NCBI RefSeq assembly: GCF_001613105.1
Contig: NZ_BDBS01000050.1
Location: forward strand, 32,499 to 96,498
DNA from: Nocardia pseudobrasiliensis NBRC 108224
Lineage (GTDB): Bacteria; Actinomycetota; Actinomycetes; Mycobacteriales; Mycobacteriaceae
Length of the DNA stretch: 64,000 nucleotides
Direction: 5' to 3'
The translations under genes and the position numbers were made by a program. The notes under the pieces were generated by a model. The model was not told where the DNA came from and did not search any database. It was given only the letters and a program-made list of their open reading frames with translations. Below, piece by piece: positions 37,935 through 46,776 of this stretch. Position 1 is the stretch's first letter. Each line of letters starts with the position of its first letter.

Positions 37935-40744
37935 GAGGGAAGGCTTTCGGTATCCAGCCGCGCACCCAGACTGCGCAGCACATCCAGGACCAGCCCGACC
38001 ACGATCAGATAGACGCCGAGATCGAAAAGCATTGCGGTGACCAGCTTCACATGTCCGACCACAGGCAGCGTCAGTTCGACGATCGCCGAGGACAGCGGCG
38101 GCGCGCCCAGCAGCAGCGATCCGGTGGCCGTCGCGGCCGACAGGGTGAGGCCCGCCCCGAGCACATGGCCCGCGTCGACCGGCAGGGCCTCGGCCAGTTC
38201 GTAGCGGCCGCCCGCGAGATACCGCAGGACCAGCGCCAATCCGGCCAGCAGACCACCGGCGAAACCGCCGCCCGGTGCGTTGTGCCCGGCGAAGAAGAAG
38301 TAGACCGACAGCATCATGATCGTCGGGAACAGCAGCCGGGTCGTCATGGCCAGCACCATCGATCGATCGCGCGGGGCGACCAGGTGTGAGGCCGGAAGCC
38401 AATAGGAGCGTGCGGGATCGGGAATGTAGCCGGGTGCGTCGGCCACCCGCGGCAGCGTGCCGAAACGGCGGCTGCGGAACACCAGCGAGGCCACGCCGGT
38501 CGCGGCGACCACCAGTACCGAGATCTCGCCGAGGGTGTCCCAGGCGCGGATGTCGACCAGCAGCACGTTCACCGCGTTCCGACCGCCGCCCAGATCGTAG
38601 GCGGCGCGCGGGATCCGATGCCAGATCGGTTCGGCGCCGCGGCCCGCGGCGGCGCAGGCGGCCAGGATCGCGACCGTCGCGCCGACCAGGCTCGCCAGGA
38701 TCGCGCGGCGAATCCTGAAGGGCGCGGTGCGATTCGGTTCGATCTCGGCCGGGAATTTGCGCAGCACCAGTACGAAGATCACCAGGGTGAGCGTCTCCAC
38801 CAGGAATTGGGTCAGCGCCAGATCGGGCGCGCCGTGCAGGGCGAAGATCACACCGCAGCCGTAGCCGGTCACGCCGACCAACAGCACCCCGGCCAGGCGG
38901 TTGCGCATCATGGTCGCGCCCAGCGCCATGCCGATCATGATCAGTCCGATGACCGCCTGAAGTGGGGAATCCCACAGGCGCAGTCGCACATTCGTACGCG
39001 CGCCGGTGACGAGCATGCCGATCGGCAGCACGATCAGCGTGATCAGGATCAGTGCCTGATTCAGCGGCAGCGAGCCGCGCTGGATGGCGCCGGTCATGCG
39101 CAGCGACAGCTGATCCATCGCACGCAGCGTGGCGTCGTAGACCCGGTCGGCGTTGCCCAGCCATGGATTGGCGGATTCGCCGATGCGGTCGCGGATTTCG
39201 AACAGCACGATGCCGCAGGTGATCGCCACCATGGTCAGGGTTACCGGCAGGCCCCAGCCGTGCCACAGGGCCAGGTGGGAGAGGTCCTCTCCCGGAACGG
39301 ATTCCGCGTACGGCCGCAGCAGCCGGTCCGGTAGCGCCGCGCCGAGTCCGGCGGCCAGGCTCAGCGCGGCCAGCAGCGCCGGGGGCGCGACGAACATCGG
39401 ATCGGGGCGGTGCCAGTGCGTTTCGGGTTCGGGCGCGCCGATTCGCACCCCCTTGGAACCGAAGGCGCCCCACAGGAATCGGATGCTGTAGCCCACGGTC
39501 AGCATCGAGCCGATCACCACGCCCGCGGCCAGTGCCGCGCGCACCGGCGCGGCCAGATTCTCGGCGTCCAGCACCGCGGCGAAGGCGCCCTCCTTGCCGA
39601 CGAACCCGATCAGCGGCGGGATTCCGGCCATACTCGCCGCCGCCAGCGTCGCGACCACGCAGAGCACCGGCGCGCGCCGGCCGATTCCGGACAGCCGCCG
39701 CAGATCTCGCGTGCCCGCGCTGTGGTCGATGATCCCCACAACCATGAACAGACACGCCTTGAACAGCGCGTGCGCCACCATCAGCGCCACCCCGGCCAGG
39801 GCGGCGTCCGGCGTGCCGAGACCGAGCAGCACCATGAGAAAGCCCAGCTGACTGACGGTTCCGAAGGCCAGCACCAATTTCAGGTCGTACACCTGCAGCG
39901 CCCGCAGACCGGCCAGCAGCATCGACAGCAGGCCGAGGGTGAGCACGATCGGATGCCACGGCGCCGCGACCGCGAAGGCCGGGGACAACCGCGCCACCAG
40001 ATACACACCGGCCTTGACCATCGCCGCCGCGTGCAGATAGGCGCTGACCGGGGTGGGTGCGGCCATCGCGCCGGGCAGCCAGAAGTGCAGCGGCACGATC
40101 GCCGATTTGCTCAACGCGCCCACCAGGATCAATACGATCGCGATCCCGGTCGACCAGTCGTGCGGATCGGCGCGCCGCACCACCTCCGACAGCAGATAGG
40201 TGCCGTCGCGCTGACCCAGCACGATGATGCCGACCAGCATCGCCAATCCGCCCGCGCCGGTGACCAACAGCGCCTGCAGCGCGGCCCGGCGTCCGGCGAC
40301 ATGTTCGGCGTGATGGCCGACCAGCAGGAACGACAGGACGGTCGTGGCCTCCCAGAAGGTGAACAGCAGCAACATATTGTCGCTGGTGACCAGGCCGAAC
40401 ATCGCCCCGGCGAAGGCGACCAGATAGCCCGCGAAGATGCCGAGGCGCTGCCGGTCGTGATCGTCGAAATAGCGGGCGCAGTAGGCCAGGATCAGCGCGC
40501 CGATGCCGAGGACCAGCGCGGCCAGGATCGAGGAGAGGGCGTCGAAGCGCAGCTGGAGATTCATGTGGATGCCGGGCGCCCACCGGATATCGATCGCCTG
40601 CCCGCTGTTCCAGTTGGCGGTCACCCAGCCGAATCCGGCCAGCGGGACCAGGGCCAGCAGATAGAACGCCCGCCTGCCCAGCGACCGCACACACGGCGGC
40701 GCGAGCAGTGCGGCGGCGGCATGCGCGAGCAGGATAGCGAGCAA
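37931..40744 (-). CDS. mnhA: Na+/H+ antiporter subunit A fused to subunit B
   Basis: 937 residues. The N-terminal two thirds are NuoL-like (FWEATTVLSFLLVG, GALSKSAIVPLHFWLPGAMAAPTPVSAYLHAAAMVKAGVYL, HALFKACLFMVVG). A MnhA/MbhD-like region follows, and residues about 790-937 are the MnhB domain (LLFPTIMMLSVYFFFAGHNAPGGGFAGGLLAG). No separate mnhB gene exists in the operon. First gene of mnhA(B)CDEFG, all with 4-nt overlaps; the complex drives Na+(K+)/H+ exchange and alkaline or salt resistance. Confidence 0.94.
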   Translation of the reverse strand: MLAILLAHAAAALLAPPCVRSLGRRAFYLLALVPLAGFGWVTANWNSGQAIDIRWAPGIHMNLQLRFDALSSILAALVLGIGALILAYCARYFDDHDRQRLGIFAGYLVAFAGAMFGLVTSDNMLLLFTFWEATTVLSFLLVGHHAEHVAGRRAALQALLVTGAGGLAMLVGIIVLGQRDGTYLLSEVVRRADPHDWSTGIAIVLILVGALSKSAIVPLHFWLPGAMAAPTPVSAYLHAAAMVKAGVYLVARLSPAFAVAAPWHPIVLTLGLLSMLLAGLRALQVYDLKLVLAFGTVSQLGFLMVLLGLGTPDAALAGVALMVAHALFKACLFMVVGIIDHSAGTRDLRRLSGIGRRAPVLCVVATLAAASMAGIPPLIGFVGKEGAFAAVLDAENLAAPVRAALAAGVVIGSMLTVGYSIRFLWGAFGSKGVRIGAPEPETHWHRPDPMFVAPPALLAALSLAAGLGAALPDRLLRPYAESVPGEDLSHLALWHGWGLPVTLTMVAITCGIVLFEIRDRIGESANPWLGNADRVYDATLRAMDQLSLRMTGAIQRGSLPLNQALILITLIVLPIGMLVTGARTNVRLRLWDSPLQAVIGLIMIGMALGATMMRNRLAGVLLVGVTGYGCGVIFALHGAPDLALTQFLVETLTLVIFVLVLRKFPAEIEPNRTAPFRIRRAILASLVGATVAILAACAAAGRGAEPIWHRIPRAAYDLGGGRNAVNVLLVDIRAWDTLGEISVLVVAATGVASLVFRSRRFGTLPRVADAPGYIPDPARSYWLPASHLVAPRDRSMVLAMTTRLLFPTIMMLSVYFFFAGHNAPGGGFAGGLLAGLALVLRYLAGGRYELAEALPVDAGHVLGAGLTLSAATATGSLLLGAPPLSSAIVELTLPVVGHVKLVTAMLFDLGVYLIVVGLVLDVLRSLGARLDTESLPS

Positions 40745-40865
40745 ACGTCACTCCGTCGGGTCGGCGGGGTGGTGCGGAGCCGATCTTACTTGTCGCATGC
40801 CCGATTCGACCGCCGCGCGGCTATGGGCTGGGCCATGTTCGGCGCGCTCGGCTATATGTGCGCAA

Positions 40866-42194
40866 TCATCGTTCGGCCGCGGCGTCGCTCGGCCGCCGAA
40901 CCACCGGCTTGCGCCAGCGTCGCAGCGCGATCAGGCCGAATACGCAGCCGATCGAGATCGCCAGCGCGGTCCAGTACGGGCTGGCGGTATTCGGGGTGGG
41001 CGTCGGGCAGTAATACCAGTGCCCATCCTCGATCGACACCGTGCCGCGTTCGCTGTAGCCGGAGTGATCGCGCAGCGAGGCGACCACCGACGGCACGAAT
41101 ACGATGCCCATACCCAGCACGCGGGTCGGGTTGTAGCGGGGCGCGGCCGCGCTGAAGCAGTAGCCGCCGATGACCGCGAGCACCACGCTGAACAGCGCCG
41201 CCCGCAGAGGTGAGCCGCCGGCCGCCGAGGTCAGCGCGCCGAACAGGGCCAGCAGCACGAGGACCAGCAGTGCGGCCATCGGGGCCGCGCGCCGAAAACC
41301 CAGTACGATCCCGCCGCCGATCGCCGCGATCAGGGGCAGTGCGGCCCATGCCGGTACCTGCGCGGGAATGGTCGACGAACCGACCGCCGACAGTGCGATG
41401 GCCAGCAGCACCAGCGTGCCGTCGCGGCGCGGCAGCAGCATGGCCGAGATCAGCCCGGCCACAATGGTCGCCGCCACGGCCACGCCGATGGCGGCGGCAT
41501 TGTCGGCATGGCGGGCCAGCCATTCGGTGCCGAACAGCGTCACACCGATGAACAGCGCCCCGGCCACGATCGGCGCCATCGGCAGTTCGACCGCGCGTCG
41601 TTCGATACCGGTCCGGTTGCGGTTGGCGACAGTGCCCAGCGCGATGGCGATCAGGGTCGCGACGATCAGCCACAGCGGCGGATTGTCCCCGGCCGGGCTG
41701 TACATCGGGGCGCCCGCGGGGGTCCGGCGCGCCTCGCCGTGCGGAACCCGAAGCGCCACACCCATCGCGACGCTGGTGAGCGCGCCGAGCGTCCAGCCGA
41801 AGACCTGTGGTCGCGCGTGCATGACCGCGGCGGCTAGCGCGCCCAGCATGATTCCGGCGGCGATGGCGTCGACGAAATTCACCGTGGACAGTGAGGTCGC
41901 CGGGCCCGAATGCGAGGTGGCGACATGGTTGACGCACATGATCGCGATACCGCACAGCGCCGCGCCCCAGGCGGCCAGCCCATGGTTGACCGTGGTCGCG
42001 AATACGGCCACGACCAGGGCGATGATTACGCCCGCGGCAATCGAGCGAGGCAGGCTGACGGCCAGCAGATCCAGTTGCAGCGCCGAGGTTTCCGAGGACC
42101 AGGCAAAGTTGATCGGCAGCATGAGTGACATCCCCGCAACCAAGGTGCCAAGGAATGCCGTACCCGTCTCGTATGCTCCGCGACCGCTTCGCAC
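40866..42194 (-). CDS. Polytopic membrane protein, unknown family
   Basis: 442 residues from GTG 42194 (an ATG 21 codons later is possible). About ten hydrophobic helices. Before the last helix is an extracytoplasmic segment RDHSGYSERGTVSIEDGHWYYCPTPTPNTASPYW, and the end is a basic cytoplasmic tail. No transporter or enzyme motif recognised. It stands between the antiporter operon and the AAA ATPase gene, same strand. Helix composition (many Ala/Gly) resembles actinobacterial permease-like proteins of unknown role. Confidence 0.7.
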   Translation of the reverse strand: MRSGRGAYETGTAFLGTLVAGMSLMLPINFAWSSETSALQLDLLAVSLPRSIAAGVIIALVVAVFATTVNHGLAAWGAALCGIAIMCVNHVATSHSGPATSLSTVNFVDAIAAGIMLGALAAAVMHARPQVFGWTLGALTSVAMGVALRVPHGEARRTPAGAPMYSPAGDNPPLWLIVATLIAIALGTVANRNRTGIERRAVELPMAPIVAGALFIGVTLFGTEWLARHADNAAAIGVAVAATIVAGLISAMLLPRRDGTLVLLAIALSAVGSSTIPAQVPAWAALPLIAAIGGGIVLGFRRAAPMAALLVLVLLALFGALTSAAGGSPLRAALFSVVLAVIGGYCFSAAAPRYNPTRVLGMGIVFVPSVVASLRDHSGYSERGTVSIEDGHWYYCPTPTPNTASPYWTALAISIGCVFGLIALRRWRKPVVRRPSDAAAER

Positions 42195-42243
42195 CAGGCC
42201 AAATTACCTGTGAAACCGATCACGCCCGGACTCGACGTGCCGG

Positions 42244-44460
42244 TTACTGGATATTTGCCCGATTTTCCGCGTACTGCCGCAGCGACTCGACCTGATCGGC
42301 CTGCAGCGACGGCCGCACGGTCGCGCGGGCCGCGACGACGTCCGCGCCGGAGATATCGGCGGCGTCCACATCACGTCGCATGGCGGCCAGGGCCGCCTCG
42401 CGCAGCAGGGCCGCGCAGTCGGCGGCCGAATAGCCGTCGAGGTCGGTGGCCAGCGCCGTCAGGTCGACGTCATCGGCGAGCGGGACCGAGCGGGCCGCGG
42501 TGCGCAGGATCTCGGTGCGCGCGGCCGCGTCCGGGGGCGGGACGAAGACCAGGCGTTCCAGACGGCCGGGCCGAGTCAGCGCCGGATCGATGAGTTCGGG
42601 ACGGTTGGTGGCGCCGACCACGACCACTTCGCGCAGCGGTTCGACCCCGTCCAGTTCGGTGAGCAGGGCGGCCACCACCCGATCGCCGACGCCGGAATCG
42701 GTGCTCTGCCCGCGGCGCGGCGCGAGGGCGTCGATCTCGTCGAGGAAGATCAGCGATGGCGCGGAATCGCGTGCGCGCTGGAACAATTCGCGTACGGCGC
42801 GTTCGGAGGAACCCACCCATTTGTCCATCAGCTCGGCGCCCTTCACCGCGTGCACGCTCAGCTGTCCGGTACCGGCCAGCGCGCGCACCAGGAAGGTCTT
42901 ACCGCAGCCGGGCGGACCGTAGAGCAGTACGCCGCGCGGCGGATCGATACCGAGGCGGGCGAAGGAATCCGGATGGCGCAGCGGCCACAGCACCGCCTCG
43001 GTGAGCGCCTGTTTGGTCTCGACCATATCGCCGACGTCGTCGAGGCTGAGGCTGCCGATCGCCAATTCCTCTGTGCCCGAGCGCGACAGCGGCCGGATGA
43101 CGGCCAGCGCCCCGACCAGATCCGCCTGGGTGAGCACCGGATCGCTGTGCTCGCGGCTGGCCCGCGAGGCCGCGCGCAACGCCGCCTCCCGACACAGGGC
43201 GGCCAGGTCGGAGACCACGAAACCCGGTGTGCGCGCGGCGATCTCCAACAGTTCCAGCTGTTCGGTGGGCACCTTGCGCAGTAGTTGTTCGAGCAGATCC
43301 TTGCGGACGGCCGCGGTGGGCAGGGTGAGCGCCACCTCGCGATCGCACAGATCCGGTGCGCGCAAACGACTATCGATGCCCGCCGGATGAGAGGTGGTGG
43401 CCAGGAACGCGACTCCGGGCGTGGCCACGGCCGCGCGCAGCTGGTCGAGAATGAGGGTGGCCACCGGTTCCGGCTCGGCGGGCAGTAATGCATCGATATC
43501 GGTGATCAGCAGCACTCCACCGGGGCCGGAACAGATTTCGCCGACCGCGAGGCCGACCTCGCGCAGCCGGGTGCCGCTCTCGGTCGCGCCCACCGTCGGC
43601 CCGTCGAGTTCGACGATGCGGCGCGGGGTGGCCACCGCCCGCGCCAGCGTGGCCTTACCCGCACCGGCCGGGCCGGTGACCAGGACGCCCAGATGCGGTG
43701 GGGCGCCGAGGGTTTTGAGCAATTCGGGTTCGTCGAGGGCGAGGCTGAGCCATTCCGACAGCTTGCCCGCCTGCGGGCGGACCCCGGCGAGATCGGCCAC
43801 CGCCACCGCCGACGGGCGCTCCCGCACCCGCATGCGCGTGCCGGGCAGTCCGGTCTGGGTCTCGTGTCCCGCGCCGGGATCGTGGGAGGCGTCGACGGTG
43901 GGAACCCCCGCGCCCCAGACCACCGCGCTGTTGGGCTGCACGCTGACCGGACCCCGCACGGGATCGGTGGCGGTGACGGTCAGCAATTCGGAGGTCCACG
44001 CGATGCCGAAGGCCCGCGACAGCGCCTGCGAGGCGGCCGCGGTGCTGGTGCCCGGGCCGAGATCGCGCGGCAGCAGCGACACCGCGTCCCCGACCGTGAC
44101 CACCTTGCCCAGCAGCGCCTGCCGCAGCGTCTGTTCCGGAATCGACCGCATCGCCTGCACCGATCCGGTGACCGACAACTGCCGCGCCCCGAACACGGTC
44201 GCGGGCGCGACCACCACGGTCGCGTCCTCCTTGATCCCCGCGTTCGACAGTGTCACATCATCGAGCAGCGCCACCCCGGTCGGCGTCCCCGCGGGCGCGA
44301 CCCCCGCCACCGCGGCCGTCCGCCGCGACCCGATCAACGCGATCCCGTCCCACTCCCGCAACCCCAACGCCGCCAACGCCTCCGGATGCATCCGCACCAC
44401 CCCCCGCCGCGCGTCGGCAGCGGACGGGTTCAACCGGGCAGTCAAAGACAGTTGCGACAC
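42244..44460 (-). CDS. Cdc48-like AAA+ ATPase (Rv0435c-like)
   Basis: 738 residues. A Cdc48-type N domain (about 5-190) is followed by two AAA modules. D1 (about 240-440) has Walker A GPAGAGKAT but its Walker B reads LLITDIDALL, lacking the usual DE pair. D2 (about 490-700) is complete: GPPGCGKT, IFLDEIDALAPRRG, GATNRPELIDPALTRPGR. Cdc48/VAT-like machines unfold or remodel proteins as hexamers. The degenerate D1 suggests it only binds nucleotide while D2 works. Lies before pssA/psd, the mycobacterial order. Confidence 0.9.
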   Translation of the reverse strand: MSQLSLTARLNPSAADARRGVVRMHPEALAALGLREWDGIALIGSRRTAAVAGVAPAGTPTGVALLDDVTLSNAGIKEDATVVVAPATVFGARQLSVTGSVQAMRSIPEQTLRQALLGKVVTVGDAVSLLPRDLGPGTSTAAASQALSRAFGIAWTSELLTVTATDPVRGPVSVQPNSAVVWGAGVPTVDASHDPGAGHETQTGLPGTRMRVRERPSAVAVADLAGVRPQAGKLSEWLSLALDEPELLKTLGAPPHLGVLVTGPAGAGKATLARAVATPRRIVELDGPTVGATESGTRLREVGLAVGEICSGPGGVLLITDIDALLPAEPEPVATLILDQLRAAVATPGVAFLATTSHPAGIDSRLRAPDLCDREVALTLPTAAVRKDLLEQLLRKVPTEQLELLEIAARTPGFVVSDLAALCREAALRAASRASREHSDPVLTQADLVGALAVIRPLSRSGTEELAIGSLSLDDVGDMVETKQALTEAVLWPLRHPDSFARLGIDPPRGVLLYGPPGCGKTFLVRALAGTGQLSVHAVKGAELMDKWVGSSERAVRELFQRARDSAPSLIFLDEIDALAPRRGQSTDSGVGDRVVAALLTELDGVEPLREVVVVGATNRPELIDPALTRPGRLERLVFVPPPDAAARTEILRTAARSVPLADDVDLTALATDLDGYSAADCAALLREAALAAMRRDVDAADISGADVVAARATVRPSLQADQVESLRQYAENRANIQ

Positions 44461-44495
44461 GCAGCAATAGTATTGGCGCTGCCTCCGGCAGCACG

Positions 44496-44527
44496 GGTTC
44501 GTGGCGCCCTGAGCCGCGCCACGAACC
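44496..44527 (-). terminator. Terminator hairpin after pssA
   Basis: Perfect 11-bp stem GGTTCGTGGCG / CGCCACGAACC with a 10-nt loop just past the pssA stop. A second perfect repeat, GGTCAGCGC-TG-GCGCTGACC (44533-44552), spans the pssA stop itself. Confidence 0.65.
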
Positions 44528-44534
44528 TCTCAGG

Positions 44535-45413
44535 TCAGCGCTGGCGCTGACCCGGACGGCGCAGGCGCAGGCGGGCCGAGGACACCGAGACGCGCAGGGC
44601 TGGGCGGCGGCGCGCGGCGCGGCGCTGGGCGCGGCGTTCGGCCGGTTTGTGGTGCCAGACCTCGGGACGGGCCGCGACCCAGCGCTGCGAGCGCCAGGCG
44701 AACGGGATGTGCACGAGGTACAGGCCCACCAGAACCATCAGCAGGATGAGCGGATAGGTGACCAGGGCCGCGGCGGCCAGGGCCACCAGCACCAGCAGCA
44801 TGGCCGCGGCCTGCGGGGCCACCGACACCGATTTCATCGCCAGCGTCGGAATCGTGCTGACGGCCAGCAGCGCGGCGAAGACCGTCCAGACCGCGACGAC
44901 CGGGAAGTCGTTCCACCACCCGGCGTGGAACTGCTCGTGCAGCGCGACCGGCAGCAGCGCGATCAACGCCGCCGCGGGTGCGGGCACGCCGACGAAATAC
45001 TCACGCTGCCAATCGGGACGGGTGTCGTCGTCCATCAGCGTGTTGAAGCGGGCCAGCCGCAGCACCAGGCTCACGGTGTAGATCAGCGCGATGATCCAGC
45101 CCGCGCTCTCCTCGCGCAGAAATCCGATGTAGAGCACGAGCGCGGGCGCTACGCCGAAGGAGATGGCATCGGACAGCGAATCCAGCTCCGCGCCGATCTT
45201 GGTGGTGGCGGACAGCATTCGCGCCAGCCGACCGTCGAGGGTGTCGAGTACGGCCGCCGCGCCGATCATGGCCAGCGCCGTATCGAGGGAATTGTCGAGG
45301 GTGAACTTGACCGCCGACAGTCCCGCGCACAGCGCGAGGATCGTCACCACGCTGGGCAGCAGGCGGACCGTCCGGCGTCGATGGCCCTTGCCGACCACGG
45401 TTTCTTCGATCAT
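44535..45413 (-). CDS. pssA: CDP-diacylglycerol-serine O-phosphatidyltransferase
   Basis: 292 residues. CDP-alcohol phosphatidyltransferase with the motif DxxDGRxAR...GxxxDxxxD seen as DTLDGRLARMLSATTKIGAELDSLSD. Several membrane helices follow, and a long basic Arg-rich cytoplasmic tail (about 235-292). Makes phosphatidylserine, which Psd (encoded just upstream) decarboxylates. ATG overlaps the psd stop (ATGA). Confidence 0.94.
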   Translation of the reverse strand: MIEETVVGKGHRRRTVRLLPSVVTILALCAGLSAVKFTLDNSLDTALAMIGAAAVLDTLDGRLARMLSATTKIGAELDSLSDAISFGVAPALVLYIGFLREESAGWIIALIYTVSLVLRLARFNTLMDDDTRPDWQREYFVGVPAPAAALIALLPVALHEQFHAGWWNDFPVVAVWTVFAALLAVSTIPTLAMKSVSVAPQAAAMLLVLVALAAAALVTYPLILLMVLVGLYLVHIPFAWRSQRWVAARPEVWHHKPAERRAQRRAARRRPALRVSVSSARLRLRRPGQRQR

Positions 45414-46123
45414 GACAGCTCGGCCAGCACCGTCTCCCCGCCGATCGTGCGCTGCCCGGGCTCGACCAGCAGCCGGGTTCCGGCGGGGAAGTAGGTGTCG
45501 ACCCGGGAGCCGAAGCGGATCAGTCCGTAGGTGTCGCCGATGATCAGGCCGTCGCCGACAGTGACATCGCAGACGATTCGGCGCGCCAGCAGTCCGGCGA
45601 TCTGCACGACCGTGATCAGCTCTCCGGACGCGGTCTCGAGCACCATCGAATTGCGCTCGTTGACCGCACTGGCCTCGGGCAGATCCGCGGAGCGGAATTG
45701 TCCACGCCGATAGGCGATATCGCGCACGGTGCCCGAAACCGGTGTGCGCTGCACATGCACGTCGAGCACCGACAGGAAGATGCTGACCCGAGGCAGTTCC
45801 TCGGTGCCCAGATTCAATTCGGCCGGGGGAGCTGCCTTGTCGACCAGTGCGATCTGCCCGTCGGCCGGTGCCACCACCACGCCGGAACGGTTCGGCGGCA
45901 CCCGATTCGGATGCCGGAAGAACGCCGCCGTCGCCGCCGCGGCCGTCAGGCCCGCACGCCGCACCCAGGTCCGCTTGCGGCCCACCAGCGCCACGGCCAG
46001 CGGCGCCGCCACGAACGGCAGGCCGGCGGGATGCAGCGGCGGAATCGCGTCGCGGACCAGGTCGGCGACATGGCCGAGCCCGGTGCGTTCGGGCGTGCCG
46101 GGCGGTGTGGGACGACGGGCCAC
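45410..46123 (-). CDS. psd: Phosphatidylserine decarboxylase proenzyme
   Basis: 237 residues, the short type II (archaeal/actinobacterial) form. The self-cleavage site is RFGSR near the C-terminus, where Ser206 would become the pyruvoyl group of the alpha chain. VAPADGQIALVDK and SVLDVHVQRTPVSG are family blocks. Produces phosphatidylethanolamine. First gene of the psd-pssA operon. Confidence 0.94.
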   Translation of the reverse strand: MARRPTPPGTPERTGLGHVADLVRDAIPPLHPAGLPFVAAPLAVALVGRKRTWVRRAGLTAAAATAAFFRHPNRVPPNRSGVVVAPADGQIALVDKAAPPAELNLGTEELPRVSIFLSVLDVHVQRTPVSGTVRDIAYRRGQFRSADLPEASAVNERNSMVLETASGELITVVQIAGLLARRIVCDVTVGDGLIIGDTYGLIRFGSRVDTYFPAGTRLLVEPGQRTIGGETVLAELS

Positions 46124-46195
46124 AGGCTCCTCTTTCGTGCGCGGGTGTCTACGCGGTTGTCGAGACCGCGCTCACACCTTACGGGACGCGCACCA

Positions 46196-46231
46196 TCGGA
46201 GGGTGTGACGAGCGGCCCGCACACCCTCCGA
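46196..46231 (-). terminator. Terminator hairpin between glsB and psd
   Basis: Perfect 12-bp inverted repeat TCGGAGGGTGTG / CACACCCTCCGA with a 12-nt loop, directly after the GlsB-like stop. Confidence 0.7.
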
Positions 46232-46239
46232 CGAGGTAC

Positions 46240-46512
46240 TCAGCCGACTTTGCGGCGACCGGTGACCAGACCCACCAGGAACAGCAGGATCACCGCACCA
46301 CCCAGACAGGTCAGGAAGCTGAAGATGAGCCCGCCGCCCTCGACGTCCACGCCGAGCAGCTTCAGCAGGAAACCTCCCAGCAAACCGCCGATCACGCCGA
46401 CGACAATGTTGAGGAAGATGCCCTGCTGGGCATCGGTTCCCATGATCTTGCTGCCGATCCATCCGGCCAATCCGCCGATGATGATCCAGCCGATAATCCC
46501 GAGACCGAGCAT
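46240..46512 (-). CDS. GlsB/YeaQ/YmgE stress-response membrane protein
   Basis: 90 residues with three hydrophobic helices; signature IGWIIIGGLAGWIGSKIMGTDAQQGIFLNIVVGVIGGLLGG of the transglycosylase-associated family. Commonly induced in stress; molecular role unknown. Single gene with its own hairpin terminator, divergent from the KAS III-like gene. Confidence 0.92.
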   Translation of the reverse strand: MLGLGIIGWIIIGGLAGWIGSKIMGTDAQQGIFLNIVVGVIGGLLGGFLLKLLGVDVEGGGLIFSFLTCLGGAVILLFLVGLVTGRRKVG

Positions 46513-46642
46513 TGTGTCCTCGAATCACTCGTTGGAACAGTGGTTGTCACCGGCCGCTCGAGGGTTCGGGCAACCGGTATGCGAACTGGCAATACCCGAA
46601 ACCATTGTGACCATACCCATCCCGTTATCCCTTGTTCCGAGC

Positions 46643-46677
46643 TAATATGAGGGGGCCTCATGTCTACGGCATCGTAG
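46643..46677 (+). promoter_or_regulatory. Promoter with CTACG-N4-CGTAG palindrome before the KAS III-like gene
   Basis: A TAATAT -10-like hexamer (46643-46648) is followed 15 bp later by the perfect palindrome CTACG-GCAT-CGTAG (46664-46677), so a bound repressor would sit at or just after the start of transcription. The same TACG-N4-CGTA core stands before fadE5 (24140). Confidence 0.55.
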
Positions 46678-46776
46678 GGAGTCAGTGAGGACCCGATGGA
46701 GGAAGAGTTCGACGCGCGGGCGTAGCCGGAAACGTCGCAGCAAACGCCCTGCCGGATGGTACCTAGGAGAAGTACG

